NCBI GenBank assembly: GCA_963693365.1
Contig: CAVNZM010000001.1
Coordinates: forward strand, 15,190,001 to 15,254,000
DNA: 64,000 nucleotides
Direction of reading: 5' to 3'
Source of the DNA: Amoebidium appalachense
Lineage: Eukaryota > Ichthyosporea
The position numbers and the translations under genes were made by a program. This document shows positions 20,150 through 31,900 of the stretch, in pieces (positions within the stretch are counted from its first letter, which is position 1; the number at the start of each line of letters is the position of its first letter). The notes under the pieces are model-generated. The model had not been told where the DNA came from, did not search any database, and was given only the letters and a program-made list of their open reading frames with translations.

Positions 20150-23100
20150 CCAGCAGCACCAACCCACACCCACTTTGCTGCACCAGCCTGCCGCTGGCCC
20201 AGCAGGCAGCCCCAACAGGCAGGCCCAGCATGGGCCACCCAGTCGACAGCACCAACAGGAGCCACCAAGCCAGCAGCAGCAGCCTCAGGCTGAAGCCCCT
20301 GCCGGTAGCCCACAACGGCAGCCACAGCAGGGGCCACCCAGCCTGCAGGCCCTGCATGGGCCACCTAGCCAGCAGCAACCGATCACACCTACACTGCAGC
20401 AGCTGCCTGCAGCAGCAGATTGCAGCCCCGGCCGGCCGGCCCAGCACGGGCCACCCAGCTGACAGCACCAACAGGAGCCACCAAGCCAGCAGCAGCAGCC
20501 GCAGGCTGCAGCCCCAGCAGGCAGCCCACACCGGCAGCCACAGCAGGGGCCACCCAGCCTGCAGGCCCTGCCAGGGCCACCCAGCCAGCAACAACCGACC
20601 ACACCCACACTGCAGCAGCCGCCTGCAGCAGCAGCGTGCAGCCCCGGCCGGCAGGCCCAGCACGGGCCACCCAACCAACAGGAGCCACCCAGCCAGCAGC
20701 AGCAGCCTCAGGCTGTAGCCCCAGCAGGCAGCCCACACCGGCAGCCACAGCAGGGGCCACCCAGCCTGCAGGCCCTGCCAGGGTCACCCAGCCAGCAGCA
20801 ACCGACCACACCCACAATGCAGCGGCGGCCTACAGTAGCAGATTGCAGCTCCGGCCGGCCGGCCCAGCACGAGCCACCCAGCCAACAGCACGAACAGGAG
20901 CCACCAAGCCAGCAGCAGCAGCCGCAGGCTGCAGACCCTGCCGGCAGCCCACACCGGCAGCCACAGCAGGGGCCACCCAGCCTGCAGGCCCTGCCAGAGC
21001 CACCCAACCAGCAGCAACCGACCCCACCCACACTGCAGCAGCTGCCTGCAGCAGCAGTTTGCAGCCCCGGCCGGCCGGCCCAGCACGGGCCACCCAGCCG
21101 ACAGTACCAACAGGAGCCACCACGCCAGCAGCAGCAGCCTCAGGTTGCAGCCCTAGCAGGCAGCCCACACCGGCAGCCACCGCAGGGGCCACCCAGCCTG
21201 CAGGGCCTGCATGGGCCACCCGGCCAGCAGCAACAAACCACACCCACCCGGCAGCAACTGCCTGCAGCAGCAGATTGCAGCCCCACCCAGCAGCACCAAC
21301 CCACACCCACTTTGCTGCATCGGCCTGCCGCTGCCCCAGCAGGCAGCCCCGGCCGGCAGGACCAGCATGGGCCACCCAGTCGCCAGCACCAACAGGAGCC
21401 ACCAAGCCAGCAACAGCAGCCTCAGGCTGCAGCCCCCGCCAGCAGCCCACAACAGGGGCCACCCAGCCTGAAGGCCCTGCATGGGCCACCCAGCCAGCAG
21501 CAACCGATCACATCTACACTGCAGCAGCTGCCTGCAGCAGCAGATTGCAGCCCCGGCCGGCCGGCCCAGCACGGGCCACCCAGCCGACAGTACCAACAGG
21601 AGCCACCAAGCCAGCAGCAGCCGCCGCAGGCTGTAGCCCCAGCAGGCAGCCCTCACCGGCAGCCACAGCAGGGGCCACCCAGCCTGCAGGCCCTGCCAGG
21701 GCCACCCAGCCAGCAACAACCGACCACACCTACACTGCAGCAGCTGCCTGCAGCGGCGGCGTGCAGCCCCGGCCGGCAGGCCCAGCACGGGCCACCCAGC
21801 CGACAGCACCAACAGGAGCCACCCCGCCAGCAACAGCAGCCTCAGGCTGCAGACCCAGCAGGCAGCCCACACCTGCAGCCACAGCAGGGGCCACCCAGCC
21901 TGCAGGCCCTGCCAGAACAACCCAGCCAGCAGCAACCGACCACACCCACACGGCAGCAGCAGCAGGTAGCAGACTGCAACCCCAGCCGGCAGGCCCAGGA
22001 CGGGCCATCCAGCCGACAGCACCGACAGGAGCCGCCAAACCAGCAGCAGCAGCCTCAGGCGGCAGCCCCAGCAGGCAGCCCACACCGGCAGCCTCAGCAG
22101 GGGCCACCCAGCCTGCAGGCCCTGCCAGGGCCACCTGGCCGGCAGCAACCGACCACACCCACACTGCAGCAGCTGCCTGCAGAAGCGGAGGGTAACCCCG
22201 GCCGGCAGGCCCAGCACGGGTCACCCAGCCGACAGCACCAGCAGGAGGCACCCAGCTGGCAGCAGCAGATTCAGGCTGTAGTCCCAACAAGCAGCCCACA
22301 ACGGCAGCCACAGCAGGGGCCACCCAGCCTGCAGGCCCTGCCAGGGCCACCCAACCAGCAACAACCGACCACACCCACACTGCAGCAGCCGCCTGCAGCA
22401 GCGACGGGCAGCTCCGGCCGGCAGGCCCAGGACGGGCCGCCCAGCCGACAGCACCAACAGGAGCCACCCAGTCAGCAGCAGCAGCCTCAGGCTGCAGCCT
22501 CAGCGGGCAGCCCACACCGGCAGCCACAGCAGGGGCCACCCAGCCTGCAGGCCCTGCCAGGGTCACCCAGCCAGCAGCAAACGACCACACCCACACTGCA
22601 GTGGCTGCCTGCAGCAGCAGATTGCAGCCCCGGCCGGCCGGCCCAGCGCGGGCCACCCAGCCGACGGCACAAACAGGAGCCACCAAGCGAGCAGCAGCAG
22701 CCACAGGCTGCAGCCCCAGCAGGCAGCCCACACCGGCAGTCACAGCAGGGGCCACCCAGCCTGCAGGCCCCGCCAAGGCCACCCAGCCAGCAGCAACCGA
22801 CCACACCCCCACCGCACCAGCTGCCTGCGGCAGCAGATCGCAGCCCCGGCCGGCCGGCCCAGCACGGGCCACCCAGCCAACAGCACGAACAGGAGCCTCC
22901 AAGCCAGCAGCAGCAGCCTCAGGCTGCAGCCCCAGCAGGCAGCCCACACCGGCAGCCACAGCAGGGGCCACCCAGCCAGCAGCAACCGACCCCACCCACA
23001 CTGCAGCAGCTGCCTGCAGCAGCAGTGTGCAGCCCCGGCCGGCCGGCCCAGCACGGCCCCCCCAGCCGACAGTACCAACAGGAGCCACCAAGCCAGCAGC

Positions 23101-23430
23101 AGCAGCCTCAGGCTGCAGCCCTAGCAGGCAGCCCACACCGGCAGCCACAGCAGGGGCCGCCCAGCCTGCAGGCCCTGCATGGGCTACCCGGCCAGCAGCA
23201 ACAAATCACACCCACACTGCAGCAGCTGCATGCAGCAGCAGATTGCAGCCCCGGCCGGCAGGCCCAGCACGGGCCACCCAGCCGACAGCACCAACAGGAG
23301 CAACCAAGCCAGCAGCAGCAGCCGCAGGCTGAAGCCCAAGCAGGCAGCCCACACCGGCAGCCAAAGCAGGGGCCACCCCGCCTGCAGACCCTGCCAGGGC
23401 CACCCACGGGCAACCAACAGCTACAGACCA
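20150..23430 (+). repeat. Coding tandem array in element A ORF2: about 15 units of about 216 bp (72 codons)
   Basis: Unit markers (GCCTGCAGGC and variants) fall at 20341, 20558, 20764, 20980, 21196, 21466, 21682, 21898, 22111, 22327, 22543, 22759, 23164 and 23380, mostly 216 bp apart, always a multiple of 3 or close to it. The frame that joins the reverse transcriptase downstream reads Pro/Gln-rich units such as QQQPQAAAPAGSPHRQPQQG and GPPSRQHQQEPP. It is open from 19740 to 24170 except for TGA at 20460-20462, where sister units read CGA. The array separates the endonuclease from the RT. Confidence 0.9.
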
Positions 23431-23529
23431 CACCCACGCAGCCGCAACGGCCCACAGCAGCAGAGTGCAACCCTGGCCAGCAGGCACGGCACGGGTCACC
23501 CACCCTGCAGCAGCACCCCACCCCCCCAG

Positions 23530-25270
23530 CAGCCCACCTGTCTCAGACAGGGAGGCAGTGGGAGGAGTGGGAGGCAACCATGCGGGAGCAACTACAACTA
23601 TACAGGTCCCAACTCCAAAGGAAACGGCAAAAACTCCTTTGGCTACGGGCAACAGCAGCAGCAGAAGCACGGTGCAAGCGTATGGTGGACGAACTCCGGC
23701 GAGCACTAAGCAGCATTTTAGACCGGGGGAGTGTGAACGTCTCGGCTACGTTAGTCAAGCACGTCACCCCAACGGGCACTGAGTACCTCACGGAGTGGGC
23801 TGACACGGAGCCCGTCATTCGTGAAACTTATCACCGGTGGACGGCCCGCAGGAACCCACACATCGAGGAGATGCTCGCCGACCCAATGTGGGCCGACATC
23901 TATCGACCGATCCCCCCCGAAGACTCCCCATTAGGGTCTATAATGCACCCGGCCACCCACGACGAGCTCCAACAGATCGTCCAAAGCCGACAGGGGGGGG
24001 AAGGCCCCCGGCCCAACGGAAATCCAGTACGAATACTTCCAACACCTGGGGCCAAAGGGGCTAGCATGGCTCCTACATATCATCAACGGATGTCTGGCCA
24101 CGGGGACCACACCGAGGTCATGGCTGCACCACACCATCCATCCCCTACCGAAAGGGGAATGGGAAGGTGACTTCGACAAAACCCGACCGATAGCACTCTT
24201 GGAAACGGCACGGAAGCTGCTAGAATCGGTCATCAACCAGCGCCTACTCTCGATCTTCCGGCAGTACCCCACCCTCCTCCCGGGGGGGAATTTTGGGTTC
24301 GTGCCGGGCCCGGGTATCGACGGGGCGCTGGCTATCATCCGAGAGATGATAGAGGATGCCATAGACCACGACCAGGAACTATGGATCGTCCAACAGGACA
24401 TTAAGAGGGCATATGACACGGTGTCTTGGCCCTCGGTGGAACTGGGGCTCACCCGCCTGGGCACAGACCCCCAGCTAATCACCCTCCTCCGGCACATGTG
24501 GCACAGTCGTACGGCCACGGTGTGCACAGACCAGGGGCACACTGAGTCTTTCCCTGTTGAAAACGGCCTGGCCCAAGGGGCTGTCCTCTCCCCCATTCTG
24601 TGGATTATTTTCTACGATCCAGTTTTAACAGCCATCAAAAGGCACGGCAAGGGGTACACTTTCCACCTACCCCCACAGACACAGCACCACACACCGGCAC
24701 AAACACCCCCGTGTGTGACGTCTGTAGCCTTCGCCGACGACACAACATAGTTTGGCCCCAACAAGGAGAGCATCCAGCAAACTCTCGATTTATCTGCCCC
24801 CTTTTTTTATTACCATGACTTGGAACCACACCCAGACAAGTTTTCAGTCCTCGCCCGTGGTACCCCAACACGGGCAACAGTGGCCCCCATGCAGTACCGC
24901 AAATCCCCGGGAGCACGGGCCCCTACCCATTCAGATCGAGCTCCCCGATGCAAACATCAGAGTGCTAGGGGTCAACATCACCCTCCAACGACACACCCGG
25001 CCCAACGATGGGAAGGCCATGCAGCTGACATTACGGGCCACCACCATACTAGCCCGTAAAATGCTGGCACCCAGCCAAGTGATCTACGTAGCCAACAGTG
25101 TGGTGGCCCCGGCCATCCTCTTCCTCCTCAAAGGGTCAGTCATCAGCAACACCACCATGCAGGCAATCGACAGCAAGTGGAGAGACCTACTCCGTCGGAA
25201 GTGTGGTTTCCACCGGAGCACCCCGTCCGGGCTGCTACACCAACCCACTCTAGGGGGACTGGCCAGCATC
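23530..25270 (+). pseudogene. Element A ORF2, reverse transcriptase domain (frame breaks, one stop)
   Basis: The region starts with a basic helix after the repeats (23570-23700). It changes frame at the 8-G run 23993-24000, then reads KTRPIALLETARKLLE, FGFVPGPGIDGALAII, QQDIKRAYDTVSWP, NGLAQGAVLSPILW and VAFADDTT, matching RT blocks 2 to 5. The catalytic pair ADD is at about 24733-24741, and TAG at 24748-24750 interrupts the frame right after it. The reading continues past the stop, then changes frame near 24900 into a thumb-like region (IRVLGVNITLQ). As it stands it cannot make a whole enzyme. Confidence 0.85.
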
Positions 25271-26640
25271 GTTGAATCAGCAGAACACCAGCACCATGGT
25301 TACGGAGCTGTGTGCCCTGCTGGAAACACCAGGACCAGCAGGGGACGTGGTCCGGTACCGAGCCTGGCAGCAGCAACACGTGACAGGCCTACCCTACCCA
25401 CCCCTGCAAGCACCCCCAGCCAAACTTTACAGGCTAGGGGGAAAGCAGCTCCACAACTATTGGGCCCATATCACGGGGATCCTTCACGAGCGGCACCTGA
25501 GTATTGGGGAAACCCCTCCCCCAAAAAACACAAGCACCCCCACCCCACCCCCCCCCCTCCCCCCAAGGAGAAGGAGGGGGAAGCAGCAACAACAACCAGC
25601 ACCCCTATCAACACCGTTTTCCCGGACCACACCTTTGCGGCCCACATCGGCCCCCACACACACCCCCGTCAACTCTACACGGTGGAGGACACCATGGTAC
25701 GGCCGGGGGTGTTCCGGGCGTTCCCCGAACTGCCCCACCCCCCAGACCTACTACACCCGGGAGCTACACAGTGGTACAGGTCCATCATCAAGGGGGCCAT
25801 CCCCATCGCAGACAAACTACGGCCAGCACCCAGACCACACACCCACCACACCATTGACCTCGTGCCAAACCACCCCGTCGGTGCATTCGTGGTGGAAATA
25901 GTCAAGAACGGGCAATACGAACTCAGCCAGGTGGTGGCCCACACCACCCACAACGGGGAGGCTTGGGTCAAAATAGCCCATCTACGGGACAACACAGAGG
26001 AGGAGGGGCTGAGATGGCACCGACCCACGTGGAACGACCCACATGGAACAGCCCATTTCCGCTTTTGCCCTGGTGACTGCAAATACGGCCACTCCCCATG
26101 GAACCTAGCCTACACCCCGGCCACCCTCTCCCCCAACCCCGGGTACGCAGACGGAGAGGGGGAAGGGTTAGACACGGAGCCAGAATCGGAGTCGACGGGG
26201 CCCAGCGACGACTCCGACGACTCAGAGGACTCTAACACCGACAGCACCAACAGCAAATACGAGCCCCCTGAGCCCCCAGCCGATAATCACACCCACAACA
26301 AGCAGTGTGTGGGGTGGACCCGTGCTGTGGAGGTGATACGGGCAGACCCCTACGTGGCCTTCAAGACCCGAATCACCACCCACATGGTAGTCCCGAAGTA
26401 CCACAAGGACTTCATCAACACCGACAGTATCGACATCTACCAAGTCATCGCACTGAAGGATGGCTCCGATCCGGCCGAGCAGTGGAGGAAGATACACCAT
26501 TTCCGGCGGCATCTTCCCCCCCACCAACAGGCATCACCCCAGATGCTCCACCTGCAAGCCAACGAGGAAGCCACACCCTTACCGGGGGACCTCCCCGGCC
26601 CACCCCCCCCCAGCAGCCACCACCGGTAGGGTCACCACCA
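25271..26640 (+). pseudogene. Element A ORF2, linker of unknown function between RT and RNase H
   Basis: About 450 codons in shifting frames: the frame starting at 25272, then the frame running to 26629 after a C-run at about 25547-25562. It carries an acidic stretch (STGPSDDSDDSEDSNTDS, about 26190-26250) and two similar segments around FVVEIVKNGQYELSQVVAHT and YQVIALKDGSDPAEQW, which may be a duplicated small domain. No family recognised. Confidence 0.5.
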
Positions 26641-27240
26641 GGACACAAGTGCACGGCCCACCCGGCTGACCTGCCGAGCCCACCCACTCCCCGTAGGCTC
26701 ACCTACACCGACTTGGTGCCCCAGGCCACCTATGACGAGTGGCAGCAGCAAATCACCCTGATCCCCCCAGACCAACCGATCACCGTTTATACGGACGGCA
26801 GCCTCATCCACCCGGGCAGGAGGATAGCCCAGGCCGGAGCCGGGGCGGTACTGGACACCCCGGACCGGAAAGCACCTCCAGTGACGGCCAAGACCAGGCT
26901 CCATACGGCCCTATCATCCACCCAAGCCGAACTCACAGGGGTACTACTAGCCCTCCTGCTCACCCCCACCACCACCCCCATCCACATCAAGCTCGATAAC
27001 CTCGGAGTAGTCGACCGATGGACGGCAAATATAGACCCCACCACACCCCCTCGACGCAAGCTAAAGTTCCCCCACATAGTGGAATGGGCTCACGTACGAG
27101 ACCAACTCTCTCTCCGGCAACCAGGCTCTGTACAGGTATCGTGGGTGAAGGGGCACCAATCCAACACCAAACGGTACGGTCAACGGAATAACGAGGCAGA
27201 CAAGGCAGCCAATGCAGGAAGAGTCCTCCCCCCTCCCCCC
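26641..27240 (+). pseudogene. Element A ORF2, RNase H domain
   Basis: Reads ITVYTDGSLIHPG, then SSTQAELTGVLLAL, HIKLDNLGVVDRW, and VSWVKGHQSN followed by RNNEADKAAN. These are the four acidic/His catalytic positions of RNase HI (D, E, D, D), which removes RNA from the cDNA hybrid. It is entered by a frame change at the C-run near 26603 and left at the G-run 27260-27269. Confidence 0.85.
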
Positions 27241-28006
27241 CCCCCCTACCTCCGGCCCCGGGGGGGGGGAAATACTTCCTACGACTACAAGGCCACCGTA
27301 TCCCCGGCAACATTCCCGGTACACTGAACCGGTTGAACAAGGACTTCCTCACCGACATGGCCGGCAAGACCAAGGCTATGTCCATACTAGCCGACCCCAG
27401 ACTGCTCCCAGCCGAACGGAACCCCCTCAAGCTCAACAAGGGGCCCACACAGGCAACCATCGGGGCAGTCAGAGGAAACACTCGTAGCCTGTCCCTGGCC
27501 ATGGGCACCCTGCCTACCATGGCACGGCTACACCGAGATCACCCCACCGTCGTTACACAGCCCACATGCCCCCGGTGCAGCCAGCACCCTGAGACCACCA
27601 CCCACCTCTGGGCCTGCCCGGCCCATGCCGGGGAAGTCCCCACCCTGACCACCGCCATCACAGCCTGCATCCACAACGTCCTGCACACTCGTCATCCAAA
27701 CACCCCCACGGCACAGCACCACCATACGGCAGCCACGGTGGTAGACCAATGTGCATGGATAAACTGGATAGGAGGCAACGGTGACCCACCTGACCCCGAA
27801 GACACCAAGTGGGTCGAACGGGGATTCTGCCCACGATCGGTGGGCCCACTACTTGCAGCCACCGGCACCACCAAGACCACCACCCGGGCCATCTTAGGAA
27901 AAATCACAGTAGAGTTGCAATCCTTTTTCTTTTCAAAAATTTGGCACCCACGGAACACAACACTCCCCCCCACCCACCCTAAAATGCAAAAACATCACCA
28001 TATACC

Positions 28007-28771
28007 TGTTGGACATTGTGTTCATAGAAGCTAGTTCTAGTGCACGTTGTTCCTTCTGTAAGTCAGAAATGATTGCATCTTGTGAGGCCAACCTCTGCTC
28101 CAGTAGTTGGACTAGTTGCTGCAACTGTAAGTTGTCAGACATAGTGTCGTGTATGATGGGTAACTAGTCTATGTGTTTTGTGCACTGGAAACGACAGTAG
28201 AAAAGTGTAAATCAAACGTTCTGCTTCCCATGTTTGTGACATGGGAGGCACTGCTTTATATAGTCGTTGGCCACCTCATGGTGGCCTCGTGTGCACCCTG
28301 GTGGTGGGCCATGTACAGCATGGCCGAAAAGAGTGCACAATGAAAACAAGTCGTTAAAGATATAAAAGTTAACTGTGCACGTTGAGTGGCTAGTTAACTT
28401 GCACTAAAGCACACAAATAAACGTGTTTAACACACCAATTGCAGTTAAACGTAAATCTTGCTTCACACAACTAAAAATATTCTGAGAATATCCGGGAATA
28501 AAGCACTCTACCACTCTAAGAATAGAATCCTGTGGCAAATATAAACATGACATCATCTGAACCGGGAATATTAATTAATGAGCACAATTAGCACGTTGCT
28601 AATGAAGCTCGTCATTGGTACAGTTTTGGCTCAAACATATAACTACCATATATGAATATGACCGTAAACAAAAGCTCTATGCACTCGAGTGAGTGTTGAA
28701 ACAATTATTCAATTGCTCAGAAACTTTCTCTAACAGACATTGCTAGCCGGGAGTACCAGTGTACTCCAACA
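28007..28771 (-). repeat. 3' LTR of the copia element
   Basis: 765 bp. It differs from the other LTR at about four sites (e.g. TATATAG versus TAAATAG near 28257). The preceding minus-strand segment ends ATTGAGTAGGGG directly at the LTR, a short purine tract. It includes an unused copy of the gag start codons. Confidence 0.95.
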
Positions 28772-28956
28772 CCCCTACTCAATTGGATAATTGTGGTTTG
28801 AATTAATGCAACTGAGCTCGAGTGCTTCAGGTGCACAAAATACAGACAATAAAGATTCCCCTACTCAATTTTAGTATGGTACACGTAGTTGCACAGTCGG
28901 ATGCAACTCTCTCCCCCCCCTGAAGTATGAGGGCGCAGTTGGTTGATGACGGGTGC

Positions 28957-31900
28957 TCAGCACATGTTGAGCATCCCCACGGCCTTGGTGAAGAAAGAGG
29001 CAGACAGGGCCTTGGTGAACATGTCGGCCTTGTTGTCAGCAGAAGCCACCGGGACCACAGTGATGTTGCCCAGCAGGTGATGTTCCTTGACGGAGCAGTA
29101 GCGGACGTCGATGTGCTTGGTCTTGGGCTTAACCCCCAGGGTGTCCAGCAGGGCCCGGGCAGACTCATTGTCCCCATGGATGGGCACCGGGGTGGGCTCA
29201 TCGATAGGATTAAGGCCCAGGTCGTCCATCACATAGTTGAGCCATATGGCCTCGTTCGTAGCAGCAGACATGGCCACAAATTCAGCCTCAGTGGAGCTGT
29301 GGGTGGTGATGGACTGGAGCCGAGACACCCAGGACACAGGGGAGGAGTTGATGAAGAAGACATAGCCCGTGGTGGAGCGCCGGGTGTCGCGGTCCTCGGC
29401 GTAGTCGGAGTCGGAGTAGCCAACAAGGGTGGGGGGGCCGGGACGGTAGACAATACCCAGGTCGATGGTGGCCAGCAGGTAGCTTACAACTCTGGTAGCC
29501 ATAGTCCAGTGGGTGACGGTGGGCGCATGAATGTGTCGAGTAAGGACTCCCAGAGCCTGGGAAATGTCGGGGCGGGTGGTACGCGCAATCCACAGCAGGG
29601 CACCGACCAGGCTGGCATAGTCCTCCTTCTTGCTGTGGGCTGGGGTCTTGTTGCTTTCACTGGCCTGGCCCGGGACGATGGGGGTCTTGGTGCCGGACAT
29701 GTGGGTGAGACGAAAACGGGCAGCCAAGTCGATGATGTGTTGACGATGGCCCAGACGCAGAGACCCGTCCTCCAGCCAGGTAAGAGTGTGCCCGATGAGC
29801 AGGGTAGGACGACCCAGGTCCTTGGCAGAGAAACGAGCATCCAGCTTGGTGAAAAAATCGTCGATGAGCGCATCAGTGGCGGCCGTCACGGTGAAGTCAT
29901 CCACGTAGGCAGCAAGGGCAATAAACGTTGGGGTCCCGGCATTCTTGATGAACAGGCACGGGTCAGCAGCACTCACAATGAAGCCTTGGTCGAGGAGATG
30001 GTCACGGAGGGCCTCATACCACTGGCGCGGTGCCTGTTTTAGGCCGTAGAGAGCCTTGTGGAGCAAGCCGACAGCATGGGGGGCCGAGGGGTTGACGAAG
30101 CCAGGGGGCTGCTCAATGTAGATGGTCTCGTTGACGGTGCCGTTGAGGAATGCTGTGTTGACGTCGATGTGGCGCAGAGGCAGACCTTGGGCCACGGAGG
30201 TAGCCAAAACCAGCCGGATGGTAGCCAGCGCAGCCACAGGTGACTCGGTGACGAAATAGTCCTGGCCAGGCTGCTGGTAGTTGCCCCGGGCCACAAGCCG
30301 GGCCTTGAAAGCAGTGACGTTGCCGACGTTGTCCTGCTTGACCGTAAAGACCCAGCCGACCGGAATGACAGTGGAGCCATCCTCTGGACGGGGCACAAGG
30401 GTGAAGGTGCCGTTGTCTTCCAGGGCCTTGAGCTCACGGTGTGCAGCCTCCTCCCATTTCAGACGCTGGGGACTCTTGAGTGCAGCCCGGACAGTCTTGG
30501 GGACAACAATGGTGGAAGCCTTGATGGGTGTTGATGCAGGAGCCGTAGCCTGGGAGGCAAGGGGGGCCGTAGCAGCAGCCACGTTGGCAGTCGGGCCTCG
30601 ACGTGGGTCGTTGTACACAGCGCCACTACGGGTCGTCCGGGGGAGCCGATGTGCAGGCTCGGGCAGGATCGGAATGTCCAATTGATCACTCGGCGCTGTC
30701 CCATTGGCTGACAGACGAGACGAATCAGATTGCTGATCATTCCGGACGATGTGATTGGCTGGCTGATTTGACGAATCAGATGACTCCAAAAAATGATGAA
30801 TTGCCGGTGCGGTCGACCAATCAGATGGGACATCACGGAGGGGGTGCAGAATAGCAGCCTCGTCGAACTGCACGTCACGGCTGACGGTCATCTTGTGTGC
30901 TGCTGGAATCCAGACCTTGTAGCCCTTGATGTTAGGAGGGTAGCCCACGAAGATGCCCTTGACGGCACGAGGCGCCAGTTTCGGTGTATCATGTTGATGG
31001 ACGTAGCAGGGAGAGCCCCAGACACGGAGCCGGCTGTAGTCGGGAGGAATGCCGGTCCACAGCAGGGCGGGAGACGATTGGCTGCCGGTGGCTCGCGACG
31101 GGAGCATGTTGCGTATAAAAGCCGCGGTCACAGCTGCCTCGGCCCAGAATCCCACCGGAAGGCCGGACAGCTGCAGGAGTGCCCGAACCATGTCGAGGAG
31201 GGTCCGGTTCAGTCGTTCGGCAGTCCCATTCTGTTGAGGAGAGCCGGTGGTAGTGATCTGATGGCGAATGCCGTGCTCACGGTTGTAGTCCCCGAAGGCC
31301 GTGCCCATGTACTCGCCCCCCCGTCGGACTGAAACACCTGCATGGGAACACCGTGTTGGGTAACCGCCGCCTTGTGGTACGTCACATATGCAGCCAGTGT
31401 GTCCGACTTCTTGACGAGGGGCACGGCCGTGGTGTGGCCGGTGAATTCGTCGTGGAACGTCGCCAAGTACTGAGCACCACCGATCGCGGGAGGGAAGGGG
31501 CCGCTGATGTCGCTGTGAACCTTGGCTAGGACCCGGGGAGCTTGGCTAGTTGATTCGGAGAAGGCAACACGGTGGGCTTTGCCGAGGGCACAGGGCTCAC
31601 ACACACCCGGAGACTTGGCACCGCCACCCACCAACAGGCCTGCAGACTTGATGACCGAGCGTACAGCGTCAATGCCAGCATGGCCCAGACGGTAGTGCCA
31701 CGTGTTGAGGTCGGCAGTAACCTTGAGGATACGCGGAGCAGTGGTGGTTTGGGCGTCCGGGGTTGTGTCCGCGCGCAGAAGAGACACCGCCATGTGGTAC
31801 AGCTTGGTGCCGACAGCCGAGCCGGTGGCCAGAATTTGATCGCCGTAGCACAACTTAACGCCGCCGCGGGTGTCAAAGCGGGGTAAAACACCGTTGGTAG

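Noticed and set aside
21153-23148. Minus-strand Leu/Ala/Gly frames of 354 and 472 codons
   Set aside because: Shadows of the 216-bp coding array; no domain and no own start or splice context.
27933-28142. Small minus-strand ORF identical to the copia gag start
   Set aside because: It is the 3' LTR copy of the gag N-terminus running into element A, not a separate gene.
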